A stretch of DNA of 64,000 nt. It comes from Bacteroidetes bacterium SW_9_63_38 (GTDB lineage: Bacteria > Bacteroidota > Rhodothermia > Rhodothermales > Salinibacteraceae). Made by a program: the position numbers and the translations under genes. The notes under the pieces were generated by a model. That model did no database searches and was not told where the DNA came from. It worked only from the letters and a program-made list of their open reading frames with translations. The stretch lies in NCBI GenBank assembly GCA_003022435.1, contig PXUA01000016.1, forward strand, positions 1 to 64,000, written 5' to 3'. Numbering within the stretch: position 1 is the stretch's first letter; each line of letters opens with the position of its first letter. Of this stretch, positions 44,987-54,207 are shown piece after piece.

Positions 44987-46333
44987 TTACTTCAGCGTCC
45001 GGGACAGCACATAGTCCACACCGAATCGCAGTCCGGCGTCGACCCTGGACGAGGCCGCGGCATTCCCCGGATTCTCGTAGTTGTACCGAATGGTCCCGCC
45101 CGCCGTCAGCGACAGACTGTTCTCGATGAACACCCGAAGATCCGACGTGATGCCTGAATTGATGTCCGGCCGAAACTGCCCGTTTCCCACTGGATCGTTC
45201 CGGTAGACAAATCGGGATTGAAGCTCCGTGTCGAGCCGCACCCGGTCCGCAATCGCCCAGAGCCATTCGGCCCTCGCGACTCCTCTAACTCGGTGATCGA
45301 GCGGCCCCTCACTATCGACAAAGTGACTGTATTTACTCTCGGCCGTGATCCCGATCTGATGATGCAGCGTCAGGTTTCGGAACCACCGGCCTTCCACGAA
45401 TCCCCCAACGGTCCCGCCTTCTTCCACCTCTCGTTCCCGCAGCGCACCGTCCACCTCTCGACGCCGCAATTACTGCCGATAAGACCCCGTCGGACCGAGA
45501 CTCGGACCGAGACGGAGTTCCGCGCCTTCTCGACGCACCCCTACCGGCTCGCGGAGAACATCGGCGACGTAGAACGCCTCGAAGGGAGCGGGGCCGTCGG
45601 CGGCCCTGATTTTCGAAAACAGATCGCGCCAGAAGCACTTGTCGGGCCGGTCGTACACGGCCTCGTATCCGGGCCGCCGGGCCAACTGCCGGGCAGCGGC
45701 CTGTACGTCGGCGTCCGTCATCGACGCGTCCGCCCCCACCGCTCGCAGTCGCCCCCGAATCCGAAGGGCCCGCACAACCGGCGTGACCACGCGAACCCGT
45801 CCGATCCCCCCTCCCACCCGTACCCGGTCAAGATTTACTCGAACGGCCTTCTCACGCGCTTCGCCGCCACGATACTGCGCCTTCCCCCTTCCCTCTCCGA
45901 AGACGAAGAGTTCGCCCCGAACGTATCTGCGATACGACCCGCTTACATCCAGCCGAAGCCGGTACTGTGCGTCGGCCTCTCGCGTATCGCGCAGATTGCC
46001 ATCTACGCCAGCTCGCAAACGAGCGGTGCGACGCTCCCCCTCCCAAAGCCCCTCATAGCTCGGCGCAAGATCCAACCGGGTCTGCCTACGGACATCATCG
46101 GACCCGTTGGCATTTCCGCCCCCCTGAAGCCCCCACCGCGACCAGTGCCACGATGGCACCCGGTAGGCACGGACGGGCTGCGTGCTGTCCGGGGTGGAGA
46201 CCCCAATGGAGCGCGGAGCCTCATCGGGCACCTGCGCGTGCCCTGTCCCCGCCAGTGCGAGGAGAACAGTGTATACACCCCACCCAGCCGTGCTGTCGCC
46301 TTCACGTACGCCAACATGAAAAGAAGTGCCCAT
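44987..46333 (-). pseudogene. outer-membrane beta-barrel gene interrupted by an in-frame TAA
   Basis: Reading from 46333, a signal peptide (GWGVYTVLLALAGTGHAQ) is followed by barrel-like strands (TARLRAGVDGNLRDT, YRLRLDVSGSYRRYVRGELF, VRVNLDRVRVGGG). TAA at 45470-45472 interrupts after SLGPTGSYRQ. The same frame then continues without shift (LRRREVDGALREREV) to FRNLTLHHQIGITAESKYS and LTAGGTIRYNYENPG and ends at YVLSRTLK. A CAA-to-TAA change would explain it. The whole is about 447 codons. Either a recent pseudogene or a strain-specific stop. Confidence 0.7.
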
Positions 46334-46462
46334 TTCAGAGTGCCGTCAGAGATGCACGCGAATCCTAACGGCGGGCCGCACTTTTTTCATTAAAGCCCAA
46401 AGAAAAACCGCCGGTCTCCTCTCGGACACCGGGGGCCCCAGAGACTCGGATGCGGAACGGGG

Positions 46463-47308
46463 CTATTCTATGAGCAGGTCCAGCACCTGGATGATGCGGC
46501 GGCGGAGGCGGCGGCGATCTACCACCATGTCGAGAAAGCCTTGCTTCAGCAGAAACTCCGACCGCTGAAATCCTTCCGGCAAGTCCGAGCCAATCGTTTC
46601 GCGGATCACGCGTGGCCCAGCAAAGCCGATGAGCGCCTCCGGCTCCGCAATATGCACGTCGCCCAGCATGGCAAAGGACGCCGTCACGCCCCCCGTGGTA
46701 GGATGCGTGAACACAGAGATAAACGGCAGGCCCGCATCGTCCAGACGCGTGAGGTGAGCGCTCGTCTTGGCCATCTGCATGAGGCTGAGCGCCCCCTCCA
46801 TCATGCGCGCCCCCCCACTCTGCGCGATCGTAATGAGGGGCCGATCCTCCGTGTAGGCCCGCTTGATGGCTCGGGCCACGATTTCGCCGACGACCGACCC
46901 CATCGACCCCCCGATAAAGCTAAAGTCCATGCCGACCATCGACACCGGATGGCCGCCCACGCCGCCCGTCGCCGCCTGCGCGGCCTCGTTCTGCCCGGTC
47001 TCTTCCCGCGCCGATTCGAGCCGATCGGCGTACGACTTCCGGTCGGTAAAGTCCAGTTCATCAACTGAGCGCAGGTCGGTGTCGTGCAGTGTGTAATCGC
47101 CGTCGTCGAAGAGAAAGTCAAAGTACCGGTGGCTGTCCAGGCCGAAGTGGTACCCCGACCCCGGGAAGACGAGCAGGTTGTCCTCCAACTCGCGCCGGTT
47201 GGTAATTTCCCCGCTCTCCGGGCACTTCACCCACTGCCCTTCAGGCATTTCATTTTGCTCTTCGCGCGTGGTGCGGATGCCAGCCTTCTCGCGCCGAAAC
47301 CAAGGCAT
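46463..47308 (-). CDS. accD: acetyl-CoA carboxylase carboxyltransferase subunit beta
   Basis: A 281-residue subunit of acetyl-CoA carboxylase, which makes malonyl-CoA for fatty-acid synthesis. The carboxyltransferase core is complete: VSMVGMDFSFIGGSMGSVVG, ITIAQSGGARMMEGALSLMQ, PTTGGVTASFAMLGDVHIAE and GFAGPRVI. The N-terminal zinc ribbon normally has four Cys. Here it reads WVKCPESGEITNRRELEDN then LLVFPGSGYHF, so only the first Cys remains. Zinc binding must be lost or replaced. The leader upstream has ATTCG/ATTCAACATT quasi-repeats. Confidence 0.95.
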   Translation of the reverse strand: MPWFRREKAGIRTTREEQNEMPEGQWVKCPESGEITNRRELEDNLLVFPGSGYHFGLDSHRYFDFLFDDGDYTLHDTDLRSVDELDFTDRKSYADRLESAREETGQNEAAQAATGGVGGHPVSMVGMDFSFIGGSMGSVVGEIVARAIKRAYTEDRPLITIAQSGGARMMEGALSLMQMAKTSAHLTRLDDAGLPFISVFTHPTTGGVTASFAMLGDVHIAEPEALIGFAGPRVIRETIGSDLPEGFQRSEFLLKQGFLDMVVDRRRLRRRIIQVLDLLIE

Positions 47309-47432
47309 AGGACAATGTTGAATTCCGAATGTCGAATGACGAATGCGTGCGGCCTCCGTCCCTCCCGAGGACCGCCGTCGGCCCTTCCATCACCTCGCAG
47401 AAGATCCGAAACGAGAGGCGCAAAGTCCAAAT

Positions 47433-48137
47433 CTACGCGAACGGGGACGGCGAGGGGGTCGCATGGACCTCCTTCACGTACAGCGGTTCGACGGACGCCA
47501 CGTCGCTGCCCCCCTCCTCCACCAGCCGCCTGTGCCCACAGCGTCCCACCCAGGCGGCCGACGGCGTCATGATGTCGGGCGTCAACAGACGACGATTCGT
47601 GCCCGTGTCGTCAAGCGCCGCCCGGCTCTTCTCGCCGCCATCGCCGACCAGCCAGAGCCGTCCCTCCACCGTCCCAATCCAGTCCGCAAGCGCATCGACC
47701 GTGAGGGCCTTCGTCGGCGCGTGCTCCACGAGGCCGTCGGCGGTCCGGCGGAACGCCCCGGCGTAGACCTCATCGCGACGGGCGTCGAGCAGAGCAGCCA
47801 CCACGTCGCCGGGCTCCGTCATCGGTCGGCACTGGGCCGCGTAGGCCTCCAGCGTCGGCACACCCACGAGGTCGGCGCCGGTCGAGAGCGCCCAGCCCTT
47901 CGCGGTGCTCACACCAATGCGGAGGCCCGTGTACGAGCCCGGCCCCATCGACACCGCCACGGCGTCGAGCGCCGACGCCGCCACGTCGGCCTGGCGAAGC
48001 ACGTCTTCGATGAGCGGGGTGAGCCGTTCGGAATGGACCCGCGGACGATGGAGATGTGTCTCCACAAGGACCCTTCCCTCCCGCAGGAGGGCCGTCCCGC
48101 AGGTCGTCGTCGCCGTTTCGAGGGCCAGCAGAGTCAT
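47433..48137 (-). CDS. tsaB: tRNA threonylcarbamoyladenosine biosynthesis protein TsaB
   Basis: A 234-residue partner of TsaD in making t6A at position 37 of ANN-decoding tRNAs. LLALETATTTCGTALL is the N-terminal beta hairpin. HSERLTPLIEDVLRQADV and VAVSMGPGSYTGLRIGVSTA are the family signatures. The C-terminal half is shorter and acidic. It lies near accD on the same strand. The frame is clean, with an ATG at 48137. Confidence 0.92.
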   Translation of the reverse strand: MTLLALETATTTCGTALLREGRVLVETHLHRPRVHSERLTPLIEDVLRQADVAASALDAVAVSMGPGSYTGLRIGVSTAKGWALSTGADLVGVPTLEAYAAQCRPMTEPGDVVAALLDARRDEVYAGAFRRTADGLVEHAPTKALTVDALADWIGTVEGRLWLVGDGGEKSRAALDDTGTNRRLLTPDIMTPSAAWVGRCGHRRLVEEGGSDVASVEPLYVKEVHATPSPSPFA

Positions 48138-48176
48138 AATCTCAACAGTTCTTGCCTCAAGAGCACAGCGATCCGC

Positions 48177-48842
48177 CTACTTCGCCCGTCCAAACTTCGG
48201 CGTTTTCTCCCCCGCCGGGATCGGCGCGCCGATCTCATTCTCCGCCGGCGGCAGCGGACAGGCGTACTCGGGATTGTACACGCAGGTCGGGTTGTAGGCC
48301 CGGTTGAAGTCCACCACCACGGAGTCATCGCCGTCGCGGATCAGATCCACGTAGCGGCCCGCCTTGTACGTCTCGTCGCCGTTGGTGGCGTCGGCGAACG
48401 CAATCCAAAGCCGCCCACGCGGATCGTCGCCTTCGCCCTTGAACACCGTCAACTGTTCCTCGCCGGACGGCAACGGCACCGTGACCGTCCCGAGGCGCAC
48501 CTGTCCTCGGACGCGGCCCGTGGTTTCGGGAAGCATGACGGTATCGGGCGACGAACGCGTCCGGAGCGGCACGACAAATCGGTACGTGGAATCAACCGCG
48601 TAGTGGTCGAGCCCCTTGAAGTCGTCGCGCAGGTTGGGGGCGAGCACGCTGTTCTTCTCCCGCATCTGCATGTCGCGTTGCACCCGTTCTTGCATCACCG
48701 TCTGCTCGTAGCCCGCGGCCGACCCGGGCTCCTCACAGCCCGCAACGCCCCCGAGGCCAACGACGCCCCACACGACGATAAGACTCCGGACGAGAATCTC
48801 CCTGCGCTCTACCCCAAACGACAATTCGGAACTGAGTGCCAT
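48177..48842 (-). CDS. DUF1684 lipoprotein
   Basis: A 221-residue protein. The leader LIVVWGVVGLGGVAGC ends in lipobox VAGC. The mature part has the DUF1684 signatures VPLPSGEEQLTVFKGEGDDP, RLWIAFADATNGDETYKAGR and VVDFNRAYNPTCVYNPEYAC followed by PLPPAENEIGAPIPAGEK. Function unknown. Its start codon overlaps the stop of the DUF411 gene by one base (TGATG), so the two are translationally coupled. Confidence 0.85.
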   Translation of the reverse strand: MALSSELSFGVERREILVRSLIVVWGVVGLGGVAGCEEPGSAAGYEQTVMQERVQRDMQMREKNSVLAPNLRDDFKGLDHYAVDSTYRFVVPLRTRSSPDTVMLPETTGRVRGQVRLGTVTVPLPSGEEQLTVFKGEGDDPRGRLWIAFADATNGDETYKAGRYVDLIRDGDDSVVVDFNRAYNPTCVYNPEYACPLPPAENEIGAPIPAGEKTPKFGRAK

Positions 48843-49396
48843 CAGTTGGAGGGCCCGTGCTGTGCAACAACCGTGGTCTTGCCCGCCGTCGTGAAGCCAA
48901 GCACTGAATACGGCTCCACGCGTCCGCCGCGCTCCATGCCTGGTGACCCGACCGGCATGCCCGGCACACTGAGCCCTCGAAACTCTGGTTTATTGGCAAG
49001 CATCCGCCTAATCTCCGAAGCCGGCACGTGGCCTTCAACAACGTAGTCGTTAACAACAGCAGTGTGGCAGGCAGCAAGATTCTTCGGCACGCCGAGTTGC
49101 TGCTTCATCGGGGCCACGTTCGCCCGCGGCTTTACGGTGACCGAGAATCCATTTTCCCGGAGGTGCGTCACCCAGTCGGCACAGCATCCACACGTCGGAC
49201 TCTTGTACACGGTCACGGGAGGGAGGTCGGTGGACACTCCCGTGCCCCAATACACGTAGCCCCCAAGTCCAATGAGGGCGAGAACGATCCCAAACGCGAA
49301 TGCCTTGGCGTGGGCTCCAAAGGAAGGAAAACCAGACACAGAACGGGCGGGTTGAGCGTGCGTGAGTGATGGACAGCACAAAACCCACGCGTCCAA
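48842..49396 (-). CDS. DUF411 metal-binding membrane-anchored protein
   Basis: A protein of up to 184 residues. A membrane anchor (AFAFGIVLALIGLGGYVYW) precedes the DUF411 domain: VTVYKSPTCGCCADWVTHLR with CxCC, LGVPKNLAACHTAVVNDYVV with the third Cys and His, EGHVPASEIRRML and VPGMPVGSPGME. DUF411 proteins are linked to copper or other soft-metal handling. The true start may be a GTG inside (SGFPSFGAHAK region), since residues before it do not look like signal. It is coupled to DUF1684 and close to SCO1. Confidence 0.82.
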   Translation of the reverse strand: MDAWVLCCPSLTHAQPARSVSGFPSFGAHAKAFAFGIVLALIGLGGYVYWGTGVSTDLPPVTVYKSPTCGCCADWVTHLRENGFSVTVKPRANVAPMKQQLGVPKNLAACHTAVVNDYVVEGHVPASEIRRMLANKPEFRGLSVPGMPVGSPGMERGGRVEPYSVLGFTTAGKTTVVAQHGPSN

Positions 49397-49578
49397 TTCG
49401 TGGTTCCGGGCGTCCGGCCGCCTCCGGCTCGCATTGCGTTACGTCTCCACGAAGACCAAACTCCTGTCCGATCGAGTCGGTAACAGTCTTCTGATACACT
49501 CCCCCGACCCGCCCTCCTCCGGCGGCCCGGCGCACACCGCCGTACTTACGATCGTCCCGCACAGCCTCACTCTTCCCA

Positions 49579-50256
49579 ATGGGTGTTTCCTTCCGTGTCC
49601 TCTTCGGCCCCCTCATCGTCGCCGCCTTCCTCATCCTCCCCGGATGCGGAGACGAGCCCTCTCAGTCCCCGACTCAGCAGGCCGAGAACACCCTCGACCT
49701 GGACGTGGACGCCCATCTGGCCGACACATCGTACAGCCTCGTTCGCCACGACAGCACCACCGTCACGTTTCCGGACGACTTCCTCGGCACCCCGGTCATC
49801 CTCGGCACCATCTATACGAGCTGCCCCAACGTGTGCTCGAAAATCACGGCCAACATGAGGGACATCCGGAGCGCCCTCGGCGACACGCTCAACGCACAGT
49901 TCGTCTCGGTCACGTTCGATCCCCATCGCGACACGCCCGCCCAGCTTGCCCAGTACCGCTCGTCGTTCGACCTCGACGACACGCGCTGGCAATTCCTAAC
50001 GGGCGACACCACGACGATCGGCGCCCTCATGGATCGGCTGGGCGTGCGCCACGTCCTCAAGGGCACCGGGCAGGAATTTCCCTCTGCCGACGTCGACTCG
50101 TCCTACATCTACACGCACTCCAACCAGATCGTGCTCATTGACGCACAGGGGCGGCTGCGGGCCACCTACGGCGGCAGCCAGACCCCGCCGAAATTGCTCG
50201 CCCGAGACCTGAAGGCCCTCCAGAACGAATCCGCCAATACCGCGTCACGCCGATGA
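49579..50256 (+). CDS. SCO1/SenC-family copper chaperone
   Basis: A 225-residue lipoprotein. The signal peptide GPLIVAAFLILPGC ends at a lipobox Cys (about residue 23). The thioredoxin fold carries the copper motif GTIYTSCPNVCSKITANM (CxxxC), VSVTFDPHRDTPAQLAQY and a distal His in SSYIYTHSNQIVLID. SCO1 delivers copper to the CuA site of cytochrome oxidase. Its stop overlaps the start of the next membrane protein (ATGA). Confident family call. Confidence 0.92.
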   Translation: MGVSFRVLFGPLIVAAFLILPGCGDEPSQSPTQQAENTLDLDVDAHLADTSYSLVRHDSTTVTFPDDFLGTPVILGTIYTSCPNVCSKITANMRDIRSALGDTLNAQFVSVTFDPHRDTPAQLAQYRSSFDLDDTRWQFLTGDTTTIGALMDRLGVRHVLKGTGQEFPSADVDSSYIYTHSNQIVLIDAQGRLRATYGGSQTPPKLLARDLKALQNESANTASRR

Positions 50257-50579
50257 ACTGGATTCTCGCCGGTCTTGCGTTCGGGCTGCTGGGCAGCGTC
50301 CACTGCGTGGGCATGTGTGGCCCGCCGGCCCTGAGCCTGCCCGGCGCCCACCAGATGCGCGGGCAGTTTCTGGTCGAACGCCTTCTCTACAATCTTGGGC
50401 GCGTGCTGACGTACACCCTGCTCGGGGGACTCGCCGGCCTCGTCGGACGCGTGGCGAGCACCGCCTGGCGCGCCCGCCTACAGCGCTCCGCCCCCGCTGG
50501 CCTCGCCGCGGTCGGCCTCCTGCTCATCGTCCGCGGCCTCGCCCTCGGCGGCATGGTCAGTCCCCTTCTTCCCGGGTAA
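50253..50579 (+). CDS. half-length TauE/SafE (SafE-type) membrane protein
   Basis: A 108-residue protein starting ILAGLAFGLLGSVHCVGMCG with PPALSLP, then LLYNLGRVLTYTLLGGLAGL and APAGLAAVGLLLIVRGLALG. The GSxHCxGMCGP motif is that of the SafE-type permease family often found with copper/cytochrome-oxidase genes. Members are usually about twice this length with a second copy of the fold, so this is either a half-size form or a C-terminally truncated gene. It is translationally coupled to SCO1 and overlaps the convergent cupin gene by 23 bp. Confidence 0.75.
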   Translation: MNWILAGLAFGLLGSVHCVGMCGPPALSLPGAHQMRGQFLVERLLYNLGRVLTYTLLGGLAGLVGRVASTAWRARLQRSAPAGLAAVGLLLIVRGLALGGMVSPLLPG

Positions 50580-51072
50580 GCTGCTCAATGGTGGCCCGGT
50601 GCTGGGGATACGTGTCGAGCAGGGCCGCCCGGTCGGCCATCTCGAAGTCGGCAAAGTCGAACGCGGGCGCCGTGGTACACCCGACCAGGGTATACGCGTC
50701 CTCGTCCTCAACCGTGATGGCCCCGAACCATGTCCCAGCCGGCACAACCGCATGGAATTGCTGTATCGCCTCCACCGAGCGGCCGAGTGTGCAGGTCGAG
50801 TGGGCCCCGTCCGGGGCGATCTGGTGCAGCGTAAGGGGCGCCCCGGCGTAGAAGTGCCAGATCTCGTCCTGCCGGATGCGGTGCAGAGCCGAAAATGAGT
50901 CGCCGGGCAGCAGGAAATAGATGAGCGCAGCGGCGTCCCGCGCCCCGTCGAATGGGGCCGGAAGCGCCGCCTCCGCGAACGACAAATCGGACCGATACGT
51001 CTCTCGGTAGTACCCGCCCTCCGGGTGGGCCTCCAGATTCAGCCGATCAATCCAAGTCTGTGCGTCGGTCAT
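50557..51072 (-). CDS. DUF985 cupin protein
   Basis: A 171-residue cupin of the cupin_5/DUF985 family: LEAHPEGGYYRETYRSDLSF, LIYFLLPGDSFSALHRIRQD, EIWHFYAGAPLTLHQIAPDG and VVPAGTWFGAITVEDEDAYT with LVGCTTAPAFDFADFEMADR. All family blocks are present. Related proteins are thought to bind sugar-type ligands, but the function is unknown. The ATG is at 51072. The 3' end overlaps the facing membrane protein gene. Confidence 0.9.
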   Translation of the reverse strand: MTDAQTWIDRLNLEAHPEGGYYRETYRSDLSFAEAALPAPFDGARDAAALIYFLLPGDSFSALHRIRQDEIWHFYAGAPLTLHQIAPDGAHSTCTLGRSVEAIQQFHAVVPAGTWFGAITVEDEDAYTLVGCTTAPAFDFADFEMADRAALLDTYPQHRATIEQLTREEGD

Positions 51073-51223
51073 GTGTGGAAAGCACGTTCATGTTCAGAAT
51101 GAGGGCCCTTCCAACCTATCTGCTGTCCGTGCCCTTCGCAATCGCTTCTGCAGAGACGCCTCCCCACGGATCATGAACAGAGAACTGAGGCCAATGCGCT
51201 TCCCAAGCTCCAATCGTGCCGAC

Positions 51224-51985
51224 CTACCCAATCGCCCCGCTAAACACGTACCACCCGAGCCCCACGGTAAACGCAAACCACCCCCAGATGCCGTGCTCCA
51301 GACTCGCCTGCAGGGTCGATCCCGTCCGGGCGTAGGTCAGCGCAAACAGAACGCCCACGATCGTCGTCATGAGCGGGGCCGTCCAGTTGCCGAATATGAT
51401 ATGGGCGAGGCCAAAGGCGCTTCCGCTCGCCGCAATCTTCGCCGGGAGGCTTTGGAACAGGGGGTGATACCGGTGAAAAAAGAAGGCACGGAAGACAATC
51501 TCCTGCGGGTACACCGAGAACACCGGATAGGTGAGCATGATCATCCCCCAGACCCCTGGTTTCGTTTGGGGCAACATCCAGAGCAGATCGAGGCGAAGCA
51601 CCGCGAATACCGTCCCGGCAAGCAGAGCCCCCGGCACGAACCAGCAGAGGGTCCGGCGTAGACGCTGCCGGAATGCGTCCCGGTTCCAAAGCTGTTTGCG
51701 CGGGAAGCTTCCGTCGTGCCAGAGCAGAAGTGTGCAGCCCGCCGCCAACCCCATCAGGATGGGCATAATCCATCCGTCGAGGGCGCGGCGTTGGGTATAC
51801 AGCAGCAGCGGAAGTCCGACATAAAGCACGCAGAGCTCAACGACGAGATAGAGTCGGCGATAGCATGACGGCACCAACACCGCCTCCTGCCGCCAGCGAA
51901 AAAGCTCCGGCACCTGCACGGTGGCCCACTGGTCCCCTTGGGCGTCGCTCTTGGAGGATGAACGGTCATATATTGCAGATCTCAT
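51224..51985 (-). CDS. CPBP-family intramembrane protease-like protein
   Basis: A 253-residue multi-pass protein. The CPBP signature is at YPQEIVFRAFFFHRY, FGLAHIIFGNW and ASLEHGIWGWFAF. The first motif normally reads EExxxR; here the first Glu is Gln (QEIVFR). The His residues of the second and third motifs are kept. Members are CAAX-type proteases or bacteriocin-immunity-like proteins. Function cannot be assigned. I chose the ATG at 51985. Confidence 0.82.
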   Translation of the reverse strand: MRSAIYDRSSSKSDAQGDQWATVQVPELFRWRQEAVLVPSCYRRLYLVVELCVLYVGLPLLLYTQRRALDGWIMPILMGLAAGCTLLLWHDGSFPRKQLWNRDAFRQRLRRTLCWFVPGALLAGTVFAVLRLDLLWMLPQTKPGVWGMIMLTYPVFSVYPQEIVFRAFFFHRYHPLFQSLPAKIAASGSAFGLAHIIFGNWTAPLMTTIVGVLFALTYARTGSTLQASLEHGIWGWFAFTVGLGWYVFSGAIG

Positions 51986-52524
51986 AAAATGCTGGCCCGC
52001 ACTGCTACGGAGGACAGGACGCCTCAGAGAACAGGACCCTTGTGTCAACGCGAGACCCGTTGCGTTTCACGCATCGGTGCTCTCCCTGAAAAAGGCGTCT
52101 CCGACTCTACGCCATTTCGCTCCGGAGAGCAACCTCCTTCGCCCCCGGTTCACTCTTGTTTCATAAACGACTTCTTCTTGATTACGGTCCGGAGAGCGTA
52201 GAAAAGGGTTCCTCACACCCGCCCGATCAATCCGCAGCTGATGAACGTGGATTGCGCGTTGCTTCGAGCAGGCGCTTTTTCCAGAATCAGCCACTGCCCA
52301 GAAGCGGCGGAGCATTGCGCAAAATGCGGCTGTTCCCGCTCCCTCCTCGCAATTCAGGGCGATTGCATCTTGCTCTATGAGGAGCACAGGAGAGCGGTAG
52401 AGCACAAACGTCTTTGCCTCCACGCTTCCGGGCGTCTACTCATTGCGGGCAGATTGATCGATGAACGGCAGAAGTGCCTCCGATGTCCGAACATCTGCCA
52501 ACCTGCCATTGCCCTCCCCCGCGG
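51986..52524. other. 539-bp gap, no gene seen
   Basis: It lies between two minus-strand genes. I find no conserved protein, tRNA or hairpin-mosaic element. Frames on both strands are short and unlike known families. The segment probably contains the promoter of the CPBP gene on its left side. Confidence 0.45.
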
Positions 52525-53538
52525 TTATCCAAGGGCCTCCGCGATACGGCATGCTGTCTCCTCGAATGCCCGGAAGGGGCAGTCCAACTCTTCGCGAGCA
52601 CGGGTGCTGTCGAAGCGGTAGGTGCGTGCCGCAGTGCGGGCGGTGGGACGAGGCAGAAACGGGCGGGTACGCGTCACGGCGGCAACAGCTTCGGAAAGAG
52701 CGGCCCCTGCTTTCAGGAATGGAGGCGGAATTGTGCGCCGCGGCGGATCGATTCCGAACGCTTCGGCCAGCGCCGTGAGGATTGACTGCCACGATCGATT
52801 TTCGCCGCCCAGAATGTAGCGCTCCCCCGTCTCGCCCCGATCCATGGCCGCCCGGTGCCCGGCTGCTACGTCCTGCACGTCGACCACGTTCGTGCCGCCC
52901 GGCGGGGCCCCCAGCACCCAACCGCTGCGCACGGCGTCGACGATGCGGCGCGTGTTCGTGCCGGGCCCACCCACCCCGAAGACCAGCGCCGGATTCACGA
53001 TCACCGCGTCGAGCCCTTCCGCAATGCCACGGTGGACCTCCAGTTCGGCCCGACGCTTCGACCGTGCGTAAGCCGACCGATGAGCGCCCCCCTCCCAGGT
53101 CGTCGACTCGTCGATGAGAGTGTTGGGCGAGAGGGGCCGCCCCAACGCCGCGATGCTCGACGTATGCACGAGCCGCTCCACACCCGCCGCCAGTGCCGCG
53201 TCCACCACATTCGCCGTTCCGTCCGCATTCACCCGTCGAAGCGCGCCCTGCTCCCGCCGGTCGAAGCTCACCTTGCCCGCCACGTGGTACACCCGCTCGA
53301 TCCCGTCCATCGCCTCGTAGAGGCCCCGCGCATGCGTGACATCGCCCACGGTGTGCTCCACCGCCTCCGCGGCCGTCCCCAGCAGCGTCAGCGACGACTG
53401 CTCCCGCCGAAAAATACGAACGTCCGCCCCCGCCTCCACGAGATGCCGCGTCAACACCGCCCCCACAAACCCCGTCGCCCCCGTTACCAACACCGTTCCG
53501 TCACCACCCGTGCCCATCTCGTCTACAATCTTACTCAT
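52525..53538 (-). CDS. NAD-dependent epimerase/dehydratase (extended SDR)
   Basis: A 337-residue Rossmann protein. VLVTGATGFVGAVLTRHLVE is the dinucleotide site. VGDVTHARGLYEAMDGIERVYHVAG and LVHTSSIAALG carry the catalytic Ser, and YARSKRRAELEV the Tyr-x3-Lys. VVNPALVFG follows. It is close to HpnA/dihydroflavonol-4-reductase-like enzymes; the substrate is unknown. ATG at 53538 chosen, with a possible alternative at MGTGGDG seven residues later. It follows the biotin-carrier gene on the same strand. Confidence 0.85.
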   Translation of the reverse strand: MSKIVDEMGTGGDGTVLVTGATGFVGAVLTRHLVEAGADVRIFRREQSSLTLLGTAAEAVEHTVGDVTHARGLYEAMDGIERVYHVAGKVSFDRREQGALRRVNADGTANVVDAALAAGVERLVHTSSIAALGRPLSPNTLIDESTTWEGGAHRSAYARSKRRAELEVHRGIAEGLDAVIVNPALVFGVGGPGTNTRRIVDAVRSGWVLGAPPGGTNVVDVQDVAAGHRAAMDRGETGERYILGGENRSWQSILTALAEAFGIDPPRRTIPPPFLKAGAALSEAVAAVTRTRPFLPRPTARTAARTYRFDSTRAREELDCPFRAFEETACRIAEALG

Positions 53539-53597
53539 CCAAAAGAACACCCGATCTCCCCACCCAACACAAAACCCCCACCCCATAACTCATCAAC

Positions 53598-54104
53598 TCA
53601 CAACTCCCCAATCGTAATCAGCAGATCGTTCTTGTCGACCGCCGCCCCGCTCTCGACGTGCACCGTTTCGACGACGCCCCCCGACGGCGCACTCAATTCG
53701 TTTTCCATCTTCATCGCCTCCAGCACAAGCAGCCCCTGCTCCGCCTCCACCGTCTCTCCCTTCTCCACGAGAAGATCCAGCACCAGTCCCGGCATGGGCG
53801 CCCGTACCTGGCCGCCGGCCGGCCCCTCGCCCGCCAGCCCGAACGCATCCACCAGCAGATCGCGCTCGTCCTTCACCTGCACCTCGGTCCGCCGCCCGGC
53901 AATGGTCACCTCCATCCGCCCGCCCCCAAGCGCCTCCACCGATACCGGCAGGCTCTGCCCGTCCACGATTAGAGACATGTACCCGTCCCGCAACATCTTG
54001 ATCGAGTACGGCTTCCGCTCGCCGTCAATGATGACATGTCCCCCGTCAAACGAGAGCTCGAACGTCCGGTCCCCAACGACGGCTCGGTAGGCAGGAATAT
54101 CCAT
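53598..54104 (-). CDS. biotin/lipoyl-carrier domain protein
   Basis: A 168-residue protein. An N-terminal beta domain (RTFELSFDGGHVIIDGERKP) is followed by the biotinyl domain: GGQVRAPMPGLVLDLLVEKG, then LLVLEAMKMENELSAPSGGV with the biotinylated Lys in EAMKMEN. This is the carrier subunit of an acyl-CoA carboxylase or decarboxylase. No carboxylase gene is adjacent, so it probably works with one encoded elsewhere. The ATG at 54104 fits; it is divergent from aat. Confidence 0.88.
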   Translation of the reverse strand: MDIPAYRAVVGDRTFELSFDGGHVIIDGERKPYSIKMLRDGYMSLIVDGQSLPVSVEALGGGRMEVTIAGRRTEVQVKDERDLLVDAFGLAGEGPAGGQVRAPMPGLVLDLLVEKGETVEAEQGLLVLEAMKMENELSAPSGGVVETVHVESGAAVDKNDLLITIGEL

Positions 54105-54207
54105 CAGCGTATGTGCCCTTTGAGGAGAGGCGGACCTCACAAACTCTCGCCACCGTGCATAGTTTGGAAACCGGAATCACGCTCTCCACACCGGGTGATC
54201 TTACACC

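Noticed and set aside
45470..45472. TAA readthrough in the beta-barrel gene
   Set aside because: No context for stop suppression is visible. TAA is the most efficient stop, and a CAA-to-TAA mutation explains the pattern.
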